NCBI GenBank assembly: GCA_029891385.1
Contig: CM057228.1
Span: 21,910,309 to 21,974,308, forward strand
Length of the DNA stretch: 64,000 bases
Source of the DNA: Erythroxylum novogranatense
Taxonomy: Eukaryota; Streptophyta; Magnoliopsida; Malpighiales; Erythroxylaceae
Reading direction: 5' to 3'
This document shows, one piece after another, positions 25,101 to 36,523 of the stretch. The position numbers and the translations under genes are program-made. A model generated the notes under the pieces. It saw only the letters and a list, made by a program, of their open reading frames with translations, had not been told where the DNA came from and ran no database searches. Numbering within the stretch: position 1 is the stretch's first letter; each line of letters starts with the position of its first letter.

Positions 25101-25427
25101 CAGGAATACGAGATTAATGTACAGTTCAAATTAACTGCAGATAGATCAATTATTATCCTGGTGATACCATTAGAATCGTGAATAGGTTGTGATACAAAAA
25201 AAAGGAGTCGTTCACCCCTACATTGGAATGATCAGGGCTTAAAAATGGTTGAAGGCCATAATTGACGGGAGATAACATTGATGAGCGAAAGGAATTTGTA
25301 ATAAGGGTTAAGTGATCTTAGTTAATGACGAATGACTTAAGTGGGTCAACATCGAGGTTATGGAATATCGTGAGACGAATATCAGAACTAAGCATTCTGA
25401 CACTAAAGAAATGTAAAACAGTAAGCT

Positions 25428-25640
25428 AAAGATGAAATAATTCGAAGAGTATCACCTCTGCTAAGGTGCACTTAGATGGAGATAAAGGTGTAAATAAGGG
25501 AAAACTAAGTTTGACATAAATTGGTCTATACCAAACTATGGTGAGAATAGGACTATGGATTTGAGAGTTAGTCTTAATCATAAAGGATGTTTCGGATTCA
25601 CACAGTGTTATATGGATATGGTTAGAAAGCATTGTTATGA
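25428..25640 (+). pseudogene. Remnant of Ty3/gypsy integrase C-terminus
   Basis: Reading through stops, the segment 25485-25530 gives GKLSL, a stop, then IGLY. This matches the KLSPRYIGPYEI block (GPY/F module) that follows the chromovirus integrase core, and is followed by a degraded RIG...L stretch. At least four stops and one or more indels lie within 200 bases. The match is by eye, on a short motif. Confidence 0.5.
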
Positions 25641-25794
25641 TTCGAGATATGTGTGTTATTGAAACTAGAAGTGAAAACTCGAGTAATTTGAAACATATCA
25701 AGGAAATAAATAAGTGTGGTATCTAAATAAGGGATTGAGAGATCGATTGAATCTATTAAATGTGGTCTTTTGAAAGAAAATATTCGAGGGGTGA

Positions 25795-25890
25795 AATATT
25801 CGAGGGGTGAAGTGGTATAGGAAACGGAGGAGCATATGAGCTAATAGTACCCCTACCTTATTCCTAAATCAGATATTAATTTCGAGGACG
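25795..25890 (+). pseudogene. Possible chromodomain tail and 3' end of Tekay pol
   Basis: 'gtgaagtggtataggaaacg' reads VKWYRKR, like the VKVLWRNR stretch of plant chromodomains. It precedes 'ttcgaggacgaaattt', the common end of Del/Tekay pol just before the polypurine tract. Weak but correctly placed. Confidence 0.4.
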
Positions 25891-25900
25891 AAATTTCTTT

Positions 25901-25912
25901 AAGCGGGGAGAG
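25901..25912 (+). other. Polypurine tract of T
   Basis: AAGCGGGGAGAG immediately before the 3' LTR at 25914. Confidence 0.85.
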
Positions 25913-27817
25913 TTGTAACATCCCGATTCCATGCAAAGGGGTTAGAACCCTACAAATTTGGTACATATGAGATTAATCGGAGAAATTGGGACAACACATC
26001 TCATGCTCATGCATTACATAAGGTGTACATGCACATGAATAGTGGATCTTTGCACATAACAACAATTGTACATGCATTCATTGACATTCCGGGTATAATT
26101 GGTAATAAATGTGATTTGTTTTGAAATTTATGGGTTATTGGTATTGAAAAATTTATTTGGAAAGTGAAATTTGTTGTTTTAGAATTTTGGAAATTTTAGG
26201 CATTTTTCTGAAAAATTTGGGGGAAAATTTTCGGACTGGGAAAATCTTCAAGTGGCAGACCAATTGCTAAATGGTAGTAGAATTTATTGTCAAATAGCAT
26301 TGGAATTTTGGATACATGACTTTAGATATTTTGACAAGTGTCATTCATTGGAAAAGGGGTGGAATGAAGAGTTTAATAAGATTAAATGCTTAGAATTTGG
26401 ACATGTGGCAAGTGACAAGTGTCACTTGCCAAGCCATGTCTTTAAAGTATCAATTGTTTAAGTTTTTTAAACCCATTTTGCTCTCTCTCACGACACTCAT
26501 CTTTTAAAAGTTATTGGGGTTTTAATTTGGGGATCTTCTTCTTCTCTCCTTCGTAGCTCTCTCTTCCTCTTCTTCATGGATTGTGATCTCTTCCAACTTT
26601 AAGCTTAGCTATCATCTCCTAATTACTTCCTTGTCCCTTTGCCCTCTCTTTATTGCTCACCACAAAAAAATTATTTCTACCACCTTTGGAGATGATGAAC
26701 GTCGGTTGTTTAGGTAGTTAGGGATTTGTGGTCCTCTTGAAGATTTTGAAGAAATCAAAGCTTAATCAAGTAAGTTTTGCTTTACATGTCATAGGTATGG
26801 TTAATTAAAGTTAAAATGATGATTAACTTGAGTTGTGATGTTTTGATATTGCAAGATTTATGTATGTTGTCTTGGATGATGTAAATTCATATTCATATCT
26901 TGTTTGTGGATATGTAGGATGAGTGATAATCCATGTAAGGGTATATAGAGGTTAAGAGATTGAATGATTTTCAAAGGAATGATTGGATGAGTGTAGAAAT
27001 TGTTTATGAATGGATATATATGTGCATGCCCTGTTTGTGAGTATTGATAAATTATAGATCATGAATTATTTGTGAGTAGTTTATGGAGTTGAATTAGGTA
27101 GAGAATGATGAGGAAACTTGATGGAGAAGATGATCTAGGTATAAGAAGGTATAAGATGAGTTAGATGCAAAGATTGAATGTTTGATAAAAATCTGGAAAT
27201 TTTGCAACAACATGATCTTGAGTATGCTTCAATGTATTGGCCATAACTCTTTCTATAGTTGAGAAATTGAGATGATTTTTGGTTTGGCTTAACCTAGAAG
27301 TGTTTGGCTGCATTCGTTGTGAATACTTTGAATGCAAATTGTGTCTTTAAAAGTCCCATATCTTGACATGAAGTTAGGATGTTAAGTGCAGCAAAAGTTG
27401 AGAATGAATGTCATGTTGTGTTCTGTTTTGAGGGTGTGGTTATGCATTTTGGGTGCTTATGATCAAGTGTAGAATATGAGATATGCATGGAGGATGTTGT
27501 TGAACTAAGCTTGAGGGATGCATGAAGAATTTATCATCTTGAGATGTTGGATTTTGAATTTGAAGTGCTTGATATGTAGGAATAAGATAAGTTATGGAAA
27601 AAGAAGGATATGATTTGTTGTATGGTAAGATATGATAGAAATGATGAAACAAATAAGTGAAATTTGAGAGTTTAATGAAATCTAATTGGTGTTTGAGTTG
27701 ATATGAAGTGGTTTTGTGCTAAAAGAGGTGAATTTGAGAAGTGTATGGGTGTATATGATGTTAGAATGAGTATAGGAACCTTGGAAGAGACTTTGGAGGA
27801 AGGTTTTGGAGATATAT

Positions 27818-27979
27818 GTCCATTAAACGAACATTAGGTCCGTTGAAAGGACCTTATCGGGTGTAAAAACACACTTGGGGCAGTGTATGAAGTCCGTTTA
27901 ACGGACTTTCTCGGATGAAATGGGGCTGTTTGGTCGATTCATGTCTGTTAAACGGACATGCAGGTCCGTTTAACGGACA
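27818..27979. repeat. Palindrome cassette 4
   Basis: The 3' LTR counterpart of cassette 3. Five palindrome units remain because one has been lost from the middle pair, and two units have decayed sites (gtccattaaacgaacat, gtccgttgaaaggac). Confidence 0.9.
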
Positions 27980-30040
27980 GTCATGGGACGACTTGGGAAA
28001 TCGTGATTTTTGACCATTTTAGAGGACGAATCTCGACTTTGTGTCTTCATAAAACTTTTATATCTAGATTTCCTATTTTAAATGGTCCAAAGACAAAAGG
28101 GATAAGAAATTTGTGGAAACCGTTATAGCATTCGCGCCAAACTAGGTTCAATTTGATTAAGGTTTTAAACTTGGTTGCTTGTTTTGACCATAACTCCTCC
28201 TCTAGACCTCCAAATGACTTGGTTATTGAAGCAATAAGTTCCTAACACATTTTACTACATCTCCATGAAAATTGGTATTAATTGATGTTGAATTGAAAGA
28301 TATTGATCAAAGGAAAGTACGGGAGTCTGTAGGGGCAGCGTAAATGGGATTAGTTTTACTGAGCATACTTCAATGTTTTACTTATAATTGGATCTATAGG
28401 ATTCCAAATGAAGTGATTTTTAAATTGGAGTAACCTGGAGATATGGGTCTACAAATGGTCTCAAGAAGTCGAATTCTGATTCAGTGTCAAAACTATTGAA
28501 TTTCTAGATTGAAGATGGATATAGTACACTGTTTTGGATAAGAGCGTTCTAAAAGTGATTGAGGCATATCTTCCAAAGTACTGAACCGAATTGAGTGGTT
28601 TTTGTGTCCATAGAAACATAAGACATAGAGGAACACTTTTCTCAAAAAGAGTATGATCAAATCATATCAGTTTCGCTTTCTAATTTGATGTGAAAGATAG
28701 ATCCAAAAATATGATTTGGAAATTTCTGAAGTGAATCAATGAGAAAGAAATGGAGATTTTAATGGGTCTAGTGAAGCATAAACCTAAGTATAATTTATAC
28801 TTAGTCAAGTTCTCATATAAGAATGACTTTGAGATGTATTAGAGGGAAGATACCCAGGATTGTCATGAATATGCATTGTCATACACATGTGTGCATTATA
28901 CGAATGGTTATAATTTTGCAAGTATTAATGTATGTGCATTGTATGTACGACATAATTTCAATGTGCAGGATAGCACCCATATTAAGGAGTTTCCAGATCT
29001 TGGAAGAAATTGCTAAATTTGAGTGTACTGTGATTAGACCTAGATGGTCTTATTTCATTATTTGAATTTGTGTATGAATTGACTATTGATTGATTTTCTG
29101 AATGTGATTGATTATGTTGGTTGCCGGACAAAAGGTCCGAAGATGTGATTTTTGCATGGGGTATTGAAGTGCTACTTGTATGTGAATGAGCTGAACTAAG
29201 TGTACTTAATATGGTTGTTAATGTGATCTGAATGCACATTTGCATATGACTGAAAGTAAGATTTCTCAACTTTAATGTTGAATGCCGGACTAAGGTCCGA
29301 TGACATGGGAAAATGATTGAATGTGTTTATACAAATATGAGTGATGCATTCCATATCATGAGTGCATGAAATATAATGGTAGTTGTGACCAGAGTAGCCA
29401 ACGATTAGAGCTTAAAGCTCAACGTGTGAAAATGAGCTTCGAGCTCAAAAGTGAATCAAAGTCTCAGGCTCAACGCTTAATGAGCCCTATATGGGACAGT
29501 TATTAATGAGCCCTACAAGGGATAGTTTAGGCACTCGGTCACAACAAAATAGAAAATAGAAAGTGAGTCTCATGTGCATTACATCTGCATATAATAAGGG
29601 ATAATATTGTATTGAACGAGAAGTGCAAAATGTGTAATGTGGTGATATGTATTATGTGATTGGGTGAGTCATCGATGATGGTCACTCACTGAGTTTGCAA
29701 AACTCACTCAAAATTTGCAATTATTTTTCAGGACTCAGAAGAATACCCTGTTAGGCAACGGACGTGTAGCATCTGTTGATGAGTGAAAGATAGAAGTCGA
29801 GATCAATTGCGTCTGCATTCAGTATTTTAGTATTTTGTGTAAATTTGTATTCCGCAATTTCTGAAAAATAGTGTTTTGTAATTATAGTGGGCCCAAATGG
29901 GCTATTGAAATTCTATTGATTGTAGTGTGTGATTGAAGATGTTCTGAATGAAAATGGACCACTTTAATTGATTTTTGATTTTGGAATATTATAATTGTGA
30001 TCCAAGTTTAAAAAAAATTATACTGAGTTTTGACTAAGCG

Positions 30041-33023
30041 TGTAGCACCCCACTCCCGCAAGACCCGAACCCGATATCGTGGGTAATATCCGAGCTCGTG
30101 TCTCACGAGGGTGGTATGCTAGAGCAGTCAATGCTATTCAAAAATTTGGTAATGCATTTTCATTTTTTTGAAAACAATAGAGTACGCATATATCAGTAAT
30201 TAATTTGAGCCCATATTTAATTTAAAAACAGTTCCAATTGAAACACAAATTCAGTCGTATGAAAACAGTCAACAGTCTTTAATCAATTACATGCAAGAAA
30301 ATTTGTAATCCAATTGGGCCCAAGACTATTCCTGAACACTTGTAGAAATCACATTACAATTATAACAATATCCAATTGGGGCCCTAAAACAAGACAGTAC
30401 TATTCTGCGAAATTTGCAGAGTTACTAATTTACAATAATACCAAAAGACTCTAATGCAGATGTGAAACTGATCCCGACTTCAAACTCTAACTTTCTTGCA
30501 GTAATCATACTCCCGTTTGTCTAGCGGGGTACTCTTTAATCCCTGAAAAATATTTGCAATGTTGGGTGAGTTTGCGAATTCAGTGAGAAACCATCATCGA
30601 TTGTTCACTCAACTCATGCATATACAAACAATTCACGGTTTCAGTCAATTACACATTCAGTATTATCATATAACCATTTACAGAACTCATGCAATTTCGT
30701 AGATCAGTTATCACTTTCGTATGCAATGCATATGTGACTCTTTTCCAGTTTATTACAGTGTTGTGACCGAGCGCTTAACAGTGATCAGTAATCAGACGCG
30801 TCTAGGGAGTAGGAGAGCCCTCTGGGTATGCACTAACTCCCATCGAGCTCGAGGCTCGGTTCAGTAACAGTGTTCGAGCTCTAGGCTCTTTTCAGTATCA
30901 GTAGCGACTCAGGTCACAACTATCATTATCTGAACATGCCTTTATGCATGGATGCATATGCCCCAATTAACATTTTCAATCAGCTTACCTTTCAGTGACC
31001 CATTCCTTCGGACCTTCGGTCCGGTATTTCAGTCGTAATCATTTATAGTTTATTTCATTGAAGCATGCATAAACAGTTGCACACAATAGCACTTCAATAT
31101 CAAGTTTCCAATACTCCGGACACCTGTGGTCCGAAGTCAGTCAAAAGCAAGCACACATATCCATCCATTATCTCCACATGGCATCAATGCATAATATTAA
31201 ACACACATAGATTGAGGAGCCAACTAGGTTACTCACCTGAACTTCCGAGCTACCTGCCTGGAAGTCTCAGCGATATCTATGGAATTGTCGTTCCAACGGT
31301 GCCTCTAAAACAGTCAAATAATTTCCAATTACTAAAATGCACAATCAGAAATAATTTAATGATGCACATGTCTTAATTAAAAGATGTACTATGCCTATTC
31401 ATGACCTTCCCGACGCTATTTCCCAATTTCACTTTCTTTTGTAAATTTCTAACTTTTCACTCAATTTATCAATAATGACTGATTTCAATTCAATAACATA
31501 TCATAGAACTCCACCAGATTCATTTATACTGTTTAGTTCCATTTGCGAATTTATATACACTAGGCTAATCTCACAAAAATCTCAAAACCAATATCATTCG
31601 AACTAGATCAAATTCACCTATTGCAGACTCCAATTGCATTGAAATTGGCATTCATAATTCTCACAATTATAACCCAATTATCAGAAACCATCCTTAGGTT
31701 GCAATACAATCACATCCTTAAATTTCTTTCACTAATTGAGATCTCAAAAATCCAAATTCAAACTCTCATTCTTTTCCTCAATTGTAGACCTCGTTTTCTA
31801 GTTTATAACGAATCAAGAATCACCTCAATTGGAGGTCTACACCATAAGTTATGCCCCATAAACTAAAACACATTTTTTAGAAATTTCTGTCCCTCGCCGC
31901 GACGCAGGAGCCCTCGTCGCGACGTATAACAGGTCGCTCGCCACGGTGTGGGAAACATTCGTCGTCGCGGCGTAATATTCATTCGCTCGCCGCGACGTCT
32001 AGCGTGGCTCGGCGCGGCGAGCACGCATTTTCTCGTCGCGGCGTAGCCTTTTTCAGACATCGCGACGTGCGGGCCTAATCTTCTTCTCCGTTCGATTTTT
32101 CCTCCATTTTCACTCTGTAAAACCAGCATTAAACACCCTAAACTACCCAATCCTTTGCAATATATGCCATAAATGCATCAAACAACTATAAATAACAACA
32201 TTAAACTATTAAACTTACCAATCAAAACTCAAATCCGTAAACCCTAAATCTTCGAAAATCTCTCAAACTCTAAAACCCACGGTGATCTTCCATAGCCAAG
32301 CCAAGCATCAGCATCTCCAAGGTTCCAGTAGATCTTCAACCACAATGAAAGAGAACAGGTAAGAATCTCCAAGGGGGAAGGATCAAACCGTCAAAGGGAA
32401 GAGAAGAGTCGTGCCCTAGGGGAAGAGGAGAGGATTTTTTTTTCTACTCCTCTTATAACCTTAGGCATTTAAAGCTTAATCACTTAATTCTCTTGTCTCT
32501 TTCCTCGTAAGACATTTAAATCTTTTCCTCTTTTCAATTCATTTCCAGTCCAATTCGTCTCCAAATTTCAATAGCTCGACATAATAAATTCCACGATCAT
32601 ATATCTAAATTTTTCCATTGCCATTTACCAGTTATTCGAGCAACATGCAGTCAATCAGTCCGTCACTCGGAACATTTCCGGTCCGGACTTTTTCTCCCGA
32701 ATTTCAGAAAAATTCTTAAAGTTCACTGTCAACTGGCGATCACTCTAAAACATTTCCTATTCACATTTTCAAACCCAATTCTTTCAAAATTCCTAATAAA
32801 TCATAATCAATTCTAATTATCTCATAATTTCTCAATTCATATCAGTATCAAAATCAAAAGCCGGGAAAATGTCATGAATGCATGTACCTATAAGTGCCTG
32901 TGCAAAAGACTCAGTCCTCTACAATTAGAGGCCAAATGAATGCTCAGTCAATAATGTGCGGTAAAAATCCTAACCCATCTCAATTTACCAATATAACCTT
33001 CCCATCGGTGACGGGATGTTACA
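30041..33023 (-). repeat. Solo LTR S (minus), Tekay type
   Basis: On the minus strand it runs TGTAACATCCCGTCACC to GGGGTGCTACA (2,983 bases). The target duplication aagcg is perfect at 30036-30040 and 33024-33028. It has the Tekay LTR modules: hairpin pair at 30565-30605, GAGCTC palindromes at 30842-30890, CGGACC..GGTCCG hairpins at 31010-31024 and 31113-31133. A GC-rich cassette is at 31891-32068. There is no interior, so it arose by LTR-LTR recombination. Confidence 0.9.
31891..32068. repeat. GC-rich CTCGTCGCGACG array in S
   Basis: About eight units of CTCGYCGCGRCG spaced 21-27 bases apart. The core CGTCGCGACG is a perfect 10-base palindrome. It is a CpG-dense island in AT-rich surroundings, and CG-to-TG/CA decay is visible in some units (ctcgccacggtg). 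Confidence 0.95.
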
Positions 33024-34045
33024 AAGCGAGTGATGTAGCACGCCACCCTCACAGGGCACGGACTCGGATATCATCATCGATGTCGGGTTCGGATCATGCG
33101 GGAGTAGGGTGTTACAACACATAATGCTAGTCTCTATCTATTATAGCTGAAATTGACTAGTAAATGTTGGAGTTCAACCTTTACAATTACCGAATTAGCT
33201 TCAGCTCTCCTTAAATGCGACCCTTCTTCGTACCTGTAACCTTCTGTTCCTAGCCTTTTGTGATAAATATCAACCTTCCCTAAAGCTGCTGCCCACTGTC
33301 GTTATCTAGGGATGATTGTGAATAATAATCTTTTTCTTCTCAGCTGTCGTCCACTGTCCAAAGTTGCCGCAATTTTAGAGCTCCCTCCTTTTAAATAATA
33401 ATATTATCCTCTTTAGGCCGTCGGCACACTTCCCTATCAGTTGTATCTCCACTCAAACTCTTGCTTTAGCTCCTGCCGACACTGTTCCTCCCTGGTAATA
33501 AAACAACACACCCCTCTTCAATACCCTTGGCTGCCTCCCTTCTTTCCACGTGTTCAGCGTTTCAACCTCTTTAATGTCCCTCCCGACACTTGTTCAGTCC
33601 TTAGACAATTAAAAACCCATTCATTTAAAAACCCTCCTTTAAAAGCCACGTAACCTTTCCTATGTGTTTTACTTCAGCCCTTAGCTAATTGATTTATTTC
33701 TTTCTTTCTTTTGTAGCTTGTTGCACCTACGTCCATTTAGCTGCGTTTTATGCTTGATTGGACAATTAACATTGCAACTCTTTAAAGTCTCCTTGTGCCT
33801 GAAGCCACGCATTTCCTTGGCTCAAACGTCTGCGTTTTATGCTTGTCCTGTAGATTGAAAAGACAATTTAATTAGCTGCTCTAATTTGTTTTAGAAAATT
33901 TTATCTTTTTGAACTAAAAAATATATCAATATATCCAACCTAATAATCAGTCCAAAAAAAACACAAATCAAACATTTTATCATAAAAATAGGATTGAAAT
34001 CATGTGTGAATGCATAGGAAAATATAAGAAAATTCAATCCTATCA

Positions 34046-34062
34046 AAATACCCCCACACTTA
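34046..34062 (-). other. Polypurine tract of the Athila-like element
   Basis: On the minus strand, TAAGTGTGGGGGTATTT directly precedes the LTR start TGATAGG. It is preceded by 'ctcgaggacgagcaagagc'. Confidence 0.8.
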
Positions 34063-36434
34063 GCTCTTGCTCGTCCTCGAGGAAAGATAAAAACATAAAT
34101 TTTGAAAGCCTAAGAAAATCGAGAATGCAAAAACTAAGTATGGATGCAAAAACAAAAAGAAATAAATATGCGAATGCAGGGGACATTTTCTTAAGTATCA
34201 AAGTTTTTCTCCCAACCTCCCAACAACATCAAAGACATATAAGGATTATAAACAAGAAGGAACCCGCAACATTTAATCCATAAAAATAATGAACTCACTT
34301 TAAATGTAAGAGCCAATCAAGATAACACAATAGACATACAGGAAATCTACACCATGTCAAAATAATAGGCCCTCTCATCGTCATACACTCCAACACTCAA
34401 GTGTTTATGGCTCAAATGTGTTTTAACTCTCATAAATTCAAACAATGCAATGCTCTACCATAGGCTTGCTCTTCAATCTTGAATACACTACTAAGTATTA
34501 CATGCACAACATAAATCAAAAGGTCTTAAATAAGGATGTAACTTGGTTGGGTTAGGGGTAAGGTAAAGAAAAGGTAAGAAAAGGCTAAGTATCAGAGTGA
34601 GTAGAGCATAACAGGTAATCAATAACACATATGTGCGCATCCTACATATCATCAAACAATTAAGCACATCTCTCTCTTTTTTTTTCTTTGAACTTTCATT
34701 CCCCAAACATTTATCAATCAAGCACATGGAGAATCCTTTTCTTTCTTTTCTCTTCTTGGCCTTAAACTTTTTTATTTTTTTTTTAATTTTTTTCGGTTCC
34801 TTCCCTTCCCCATTGACAACAAGTACAATACAAGTCATATACCACTGATATTCCTATATGCGTAACCTTCACAAGTTTAACTCAACAAGCATGCTCTACT
34901 AACCATGATAAGGGTTAGAAAGAAAAATCAATTAAGAAAAGGTTAAGTTAAACATGGTAAAACAAAGAACGGATAATAAGCTCAAATGGGCTCACTAGTG
35001 GATAATATGCTTTGGGTTGGCTTTTTGGTCAAGTGGTTAAAATCCTATGTGCCTTTATCATCTTCATGCATGCATGTAAAAGTGTAGTCTCAACAAGATA
35101 TCAAGCAAGTTCTAGAGATACAAAGCATTGAATGAACACACATCAAACAATTGCGTTGAAGGTTCAAAAGCTCACATGGGACAATCATCTATTAAGTTAA
35201 CACAATGTAGTTTCAAAATCAATCCAAAAGCTATCAAGTTTAAAACTCACATAAAAACACATTCATCAAGTTCATGATTCAAAAATCACAGATTAACTCT
35301 CACCTATAATACTCATATTCTTATCAATCATTGGGAGATTAAAAGACAAAACTAAACACGTAAGGTGCAAAAACATGCAAAAACGAAAAATCTTTTTGTG
35401 TTTTTCAAAAAATAATTTTGGGTTTTTAAACTAAAACATGCAAGTACAAGTGAAAATCTTCAAGTTCAAGTAAGAGCAAAGGTGTGACACTTTGAAGCAC
35501 AAAAACCAAGAAAAATCTGAACCATTCATCCAATAAAACCTGAAAATTTCATGCAAAATTTAACCTAAATCCTTCCCCCACACTTTAGACCAAACATTGT
35601 CCTCAATGTTAGCAAAGAAAGACAAGAACAGTAAAATAAAAGGAAAGAGTGAGAGGAAGCTTCTCTAAATGACGCGCTAAGGTGACGGTGGAGGGGATGG
35701 TGTTAGTGCTTGACGTTTGCGAGTGGACCGTCGAATGGGGACGGATTTTGCAGATTTAGTGGTGCTACTGCCAGATTTCCTAGGCATAGTTCCAAGCTGG
35801 GAAAATCAACCTGCAAAATCAGAGAATCGTGCAACACAACAAGGAACAGAAAATTAGCTATGGAAAAGAAGACAAAACGCTGGAGAAAACACGGAAAATG
35901 CAACAACGACAACGAACAAGACAAGGAGCAAAGCAGCAAATGACATTAAATCAGTAGTGGCAAATGAAATTAAATCAGCAAATGAAAGTCAATCAGCAAA
36001 TGAAATTAAAGCAGCAGTGAAATTAAATGGTGTTAAAATTAAATGGTTGTAGCGTTGGTAGGCTGTTGGTTCGATGCTGGTGTCGTGCGAAGTGGTCTGG
36101 TCGTTGGTGTTGGCGTGGCGTGCGGGACTGTTGGGCGTAGCTGTTAGAGTACGACGTGGGTAGGTTGCTTCTGTTGTGTGATTTTCATCCAGTTTCCTTC
36201 AATTGCCAATAACTGATCAGACTATACCGTCCTGCAAGGCAATAAAATCCTCTCTACCAAGTGATATTCAGCAAAGTGTTGGAACAAAGTATAAAAAGAA
36301 AATGTCGAAAAACAAGAAACCTGACAAAATTATGAACTAAAAATTAAATTGCGAAGAACAAAATGAAAACAAACCTTAGGTTGCCTCCCAAGAAGCGCGT
36401 TTGTTTAACGTCGTTAGCCCGACACGGACCCCAT
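34063..36434 (-). other. Non-coding 3' region between Athila integrase and LTR
   Basis: About 2.4 kb after the integrase stop. It holds conserved non-coding landmarks that I have seen in this branch: the 'ggttgcctcccaagaagcgc' block (36372-36391) and a second GTGTGGGGG tract (about 35575-35590). A 115-codon frame at 34491-34838 on the minus strand is lysine-rich with one hydrophobic stretch, but matches nothing I know. Athila elements often have an env-like ORF here; I see none. Confidence 0.6.
35573..35600 (-). other. Second polypurine-like tract in the Athila 3' region
   Basis: On the minus strand, GTCTAAAGTGTGGGGGAAGG follows 'attgaggacaatg'. It repeats the layout of the LTR-adjacent tract: GAGGACRA, a short gap, CTAA, then GTGTGGGGG. 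Confidence 0.65.
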
Positions 36435-36523
36435 TCAATTATATGATAGTTCATTCAAAGAATTAACTTCGACGGATTGGGGCCGAAATCCTTCATAAAA
36501 TGGCTTTAAACGATGACCATTCA
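36435..36523 (-). pseudogene. Athila-like integrase, last 29 codons
   Basis: The frame GHRLKPFYEGF ... LNELSYN ends at the stop 36435-36437. It continues the FKVN at 49611-49622: removing X2 and one copy of attca (13,087 bases) leaves the two pieces in the same frame. The joined wording (FKVN then GHRLKPF) is the usual end of this integrase family. The ATG-like starts just upstream are inside the inserted LTR and are meaningless. Confidence 0.85.

Larger units (their letters stand above)
22187..25899 (+). pseudogene. Decayed internal region of T
   Basis: About 3.7 kb without a reading frame longer than about 90 codons on either strand. Most of gag, protease and RT is not recognisable by eye. 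A usual Tekay interior is longer, so large parts are missing as well as mutated. The LTRs differ by only a few percent, so this interior was probably already non-coding when T inserted, and its proteins would have come from another copy. Confidence 0.7.
18741..33116 (+). mobile_element. Tekay/Del-like Ty3/gypsy element T with decayed interior
   Basis: Two LTRs beginning TGTAACATCC and ending GTGTTACA flank a 3.7-kb interior. The target duplication acaca is perfect at 18736-18740 and 33117-33121. A primer site TGGTATCAGAGC follows the 5' LTR, and the AATTTC/GGGGAGAG end precedes the 3' LTR; both are usual for plant chromovirus-type gypsy elements. The interior has no long ORF, only remnants of integrase and possibly chromodomain. 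A solo LTR sits in the 3' LTR. Confidence 0.9.
25914..33116 (+). repeat. 3' LTR of element T, split by solo LTR S
   Basis: LTR sequence lies at 25914-30040 and 33029-33116 (about 4.2 kb); 30041-33028 is solo LTR S plus one duplicated aagcg. This LTR keeps the 780-base block missing from the 5' LTR. The block contains two CCGGAC...GTCCG hairpins (29123 and 29284), GAGCT-rich palindromes (29408-29450) and the hairpin module at 29670-29710. A 5-unit palindrome cassette is at 27818-27979. Confidence 0.9.
17913..34045 (-). repeat. Athila-like 3' LTR, split by element T
   Basis: The LTR parts are 17913-18740 and 33122-34045, about 1.75 kb after removing T and one copy of its target duplication. 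On the minus strand the LTR starts TGATAGGATTG at 34045, directly after a GTGTGGGGG polypurine tract, and ends ...CGCCATCA at 17913. The right part contains two copies of CTGCGTTTTATGCTTG about 90 bases apart (33740 and 33830). Confidence 0.75.

Noticed and set aside
34491..34838. Athila env-like protein
   Set aside because: Only 115 codons, lysine-rich low complexity with one hydrophobic stretch; no similarity I can recognise.
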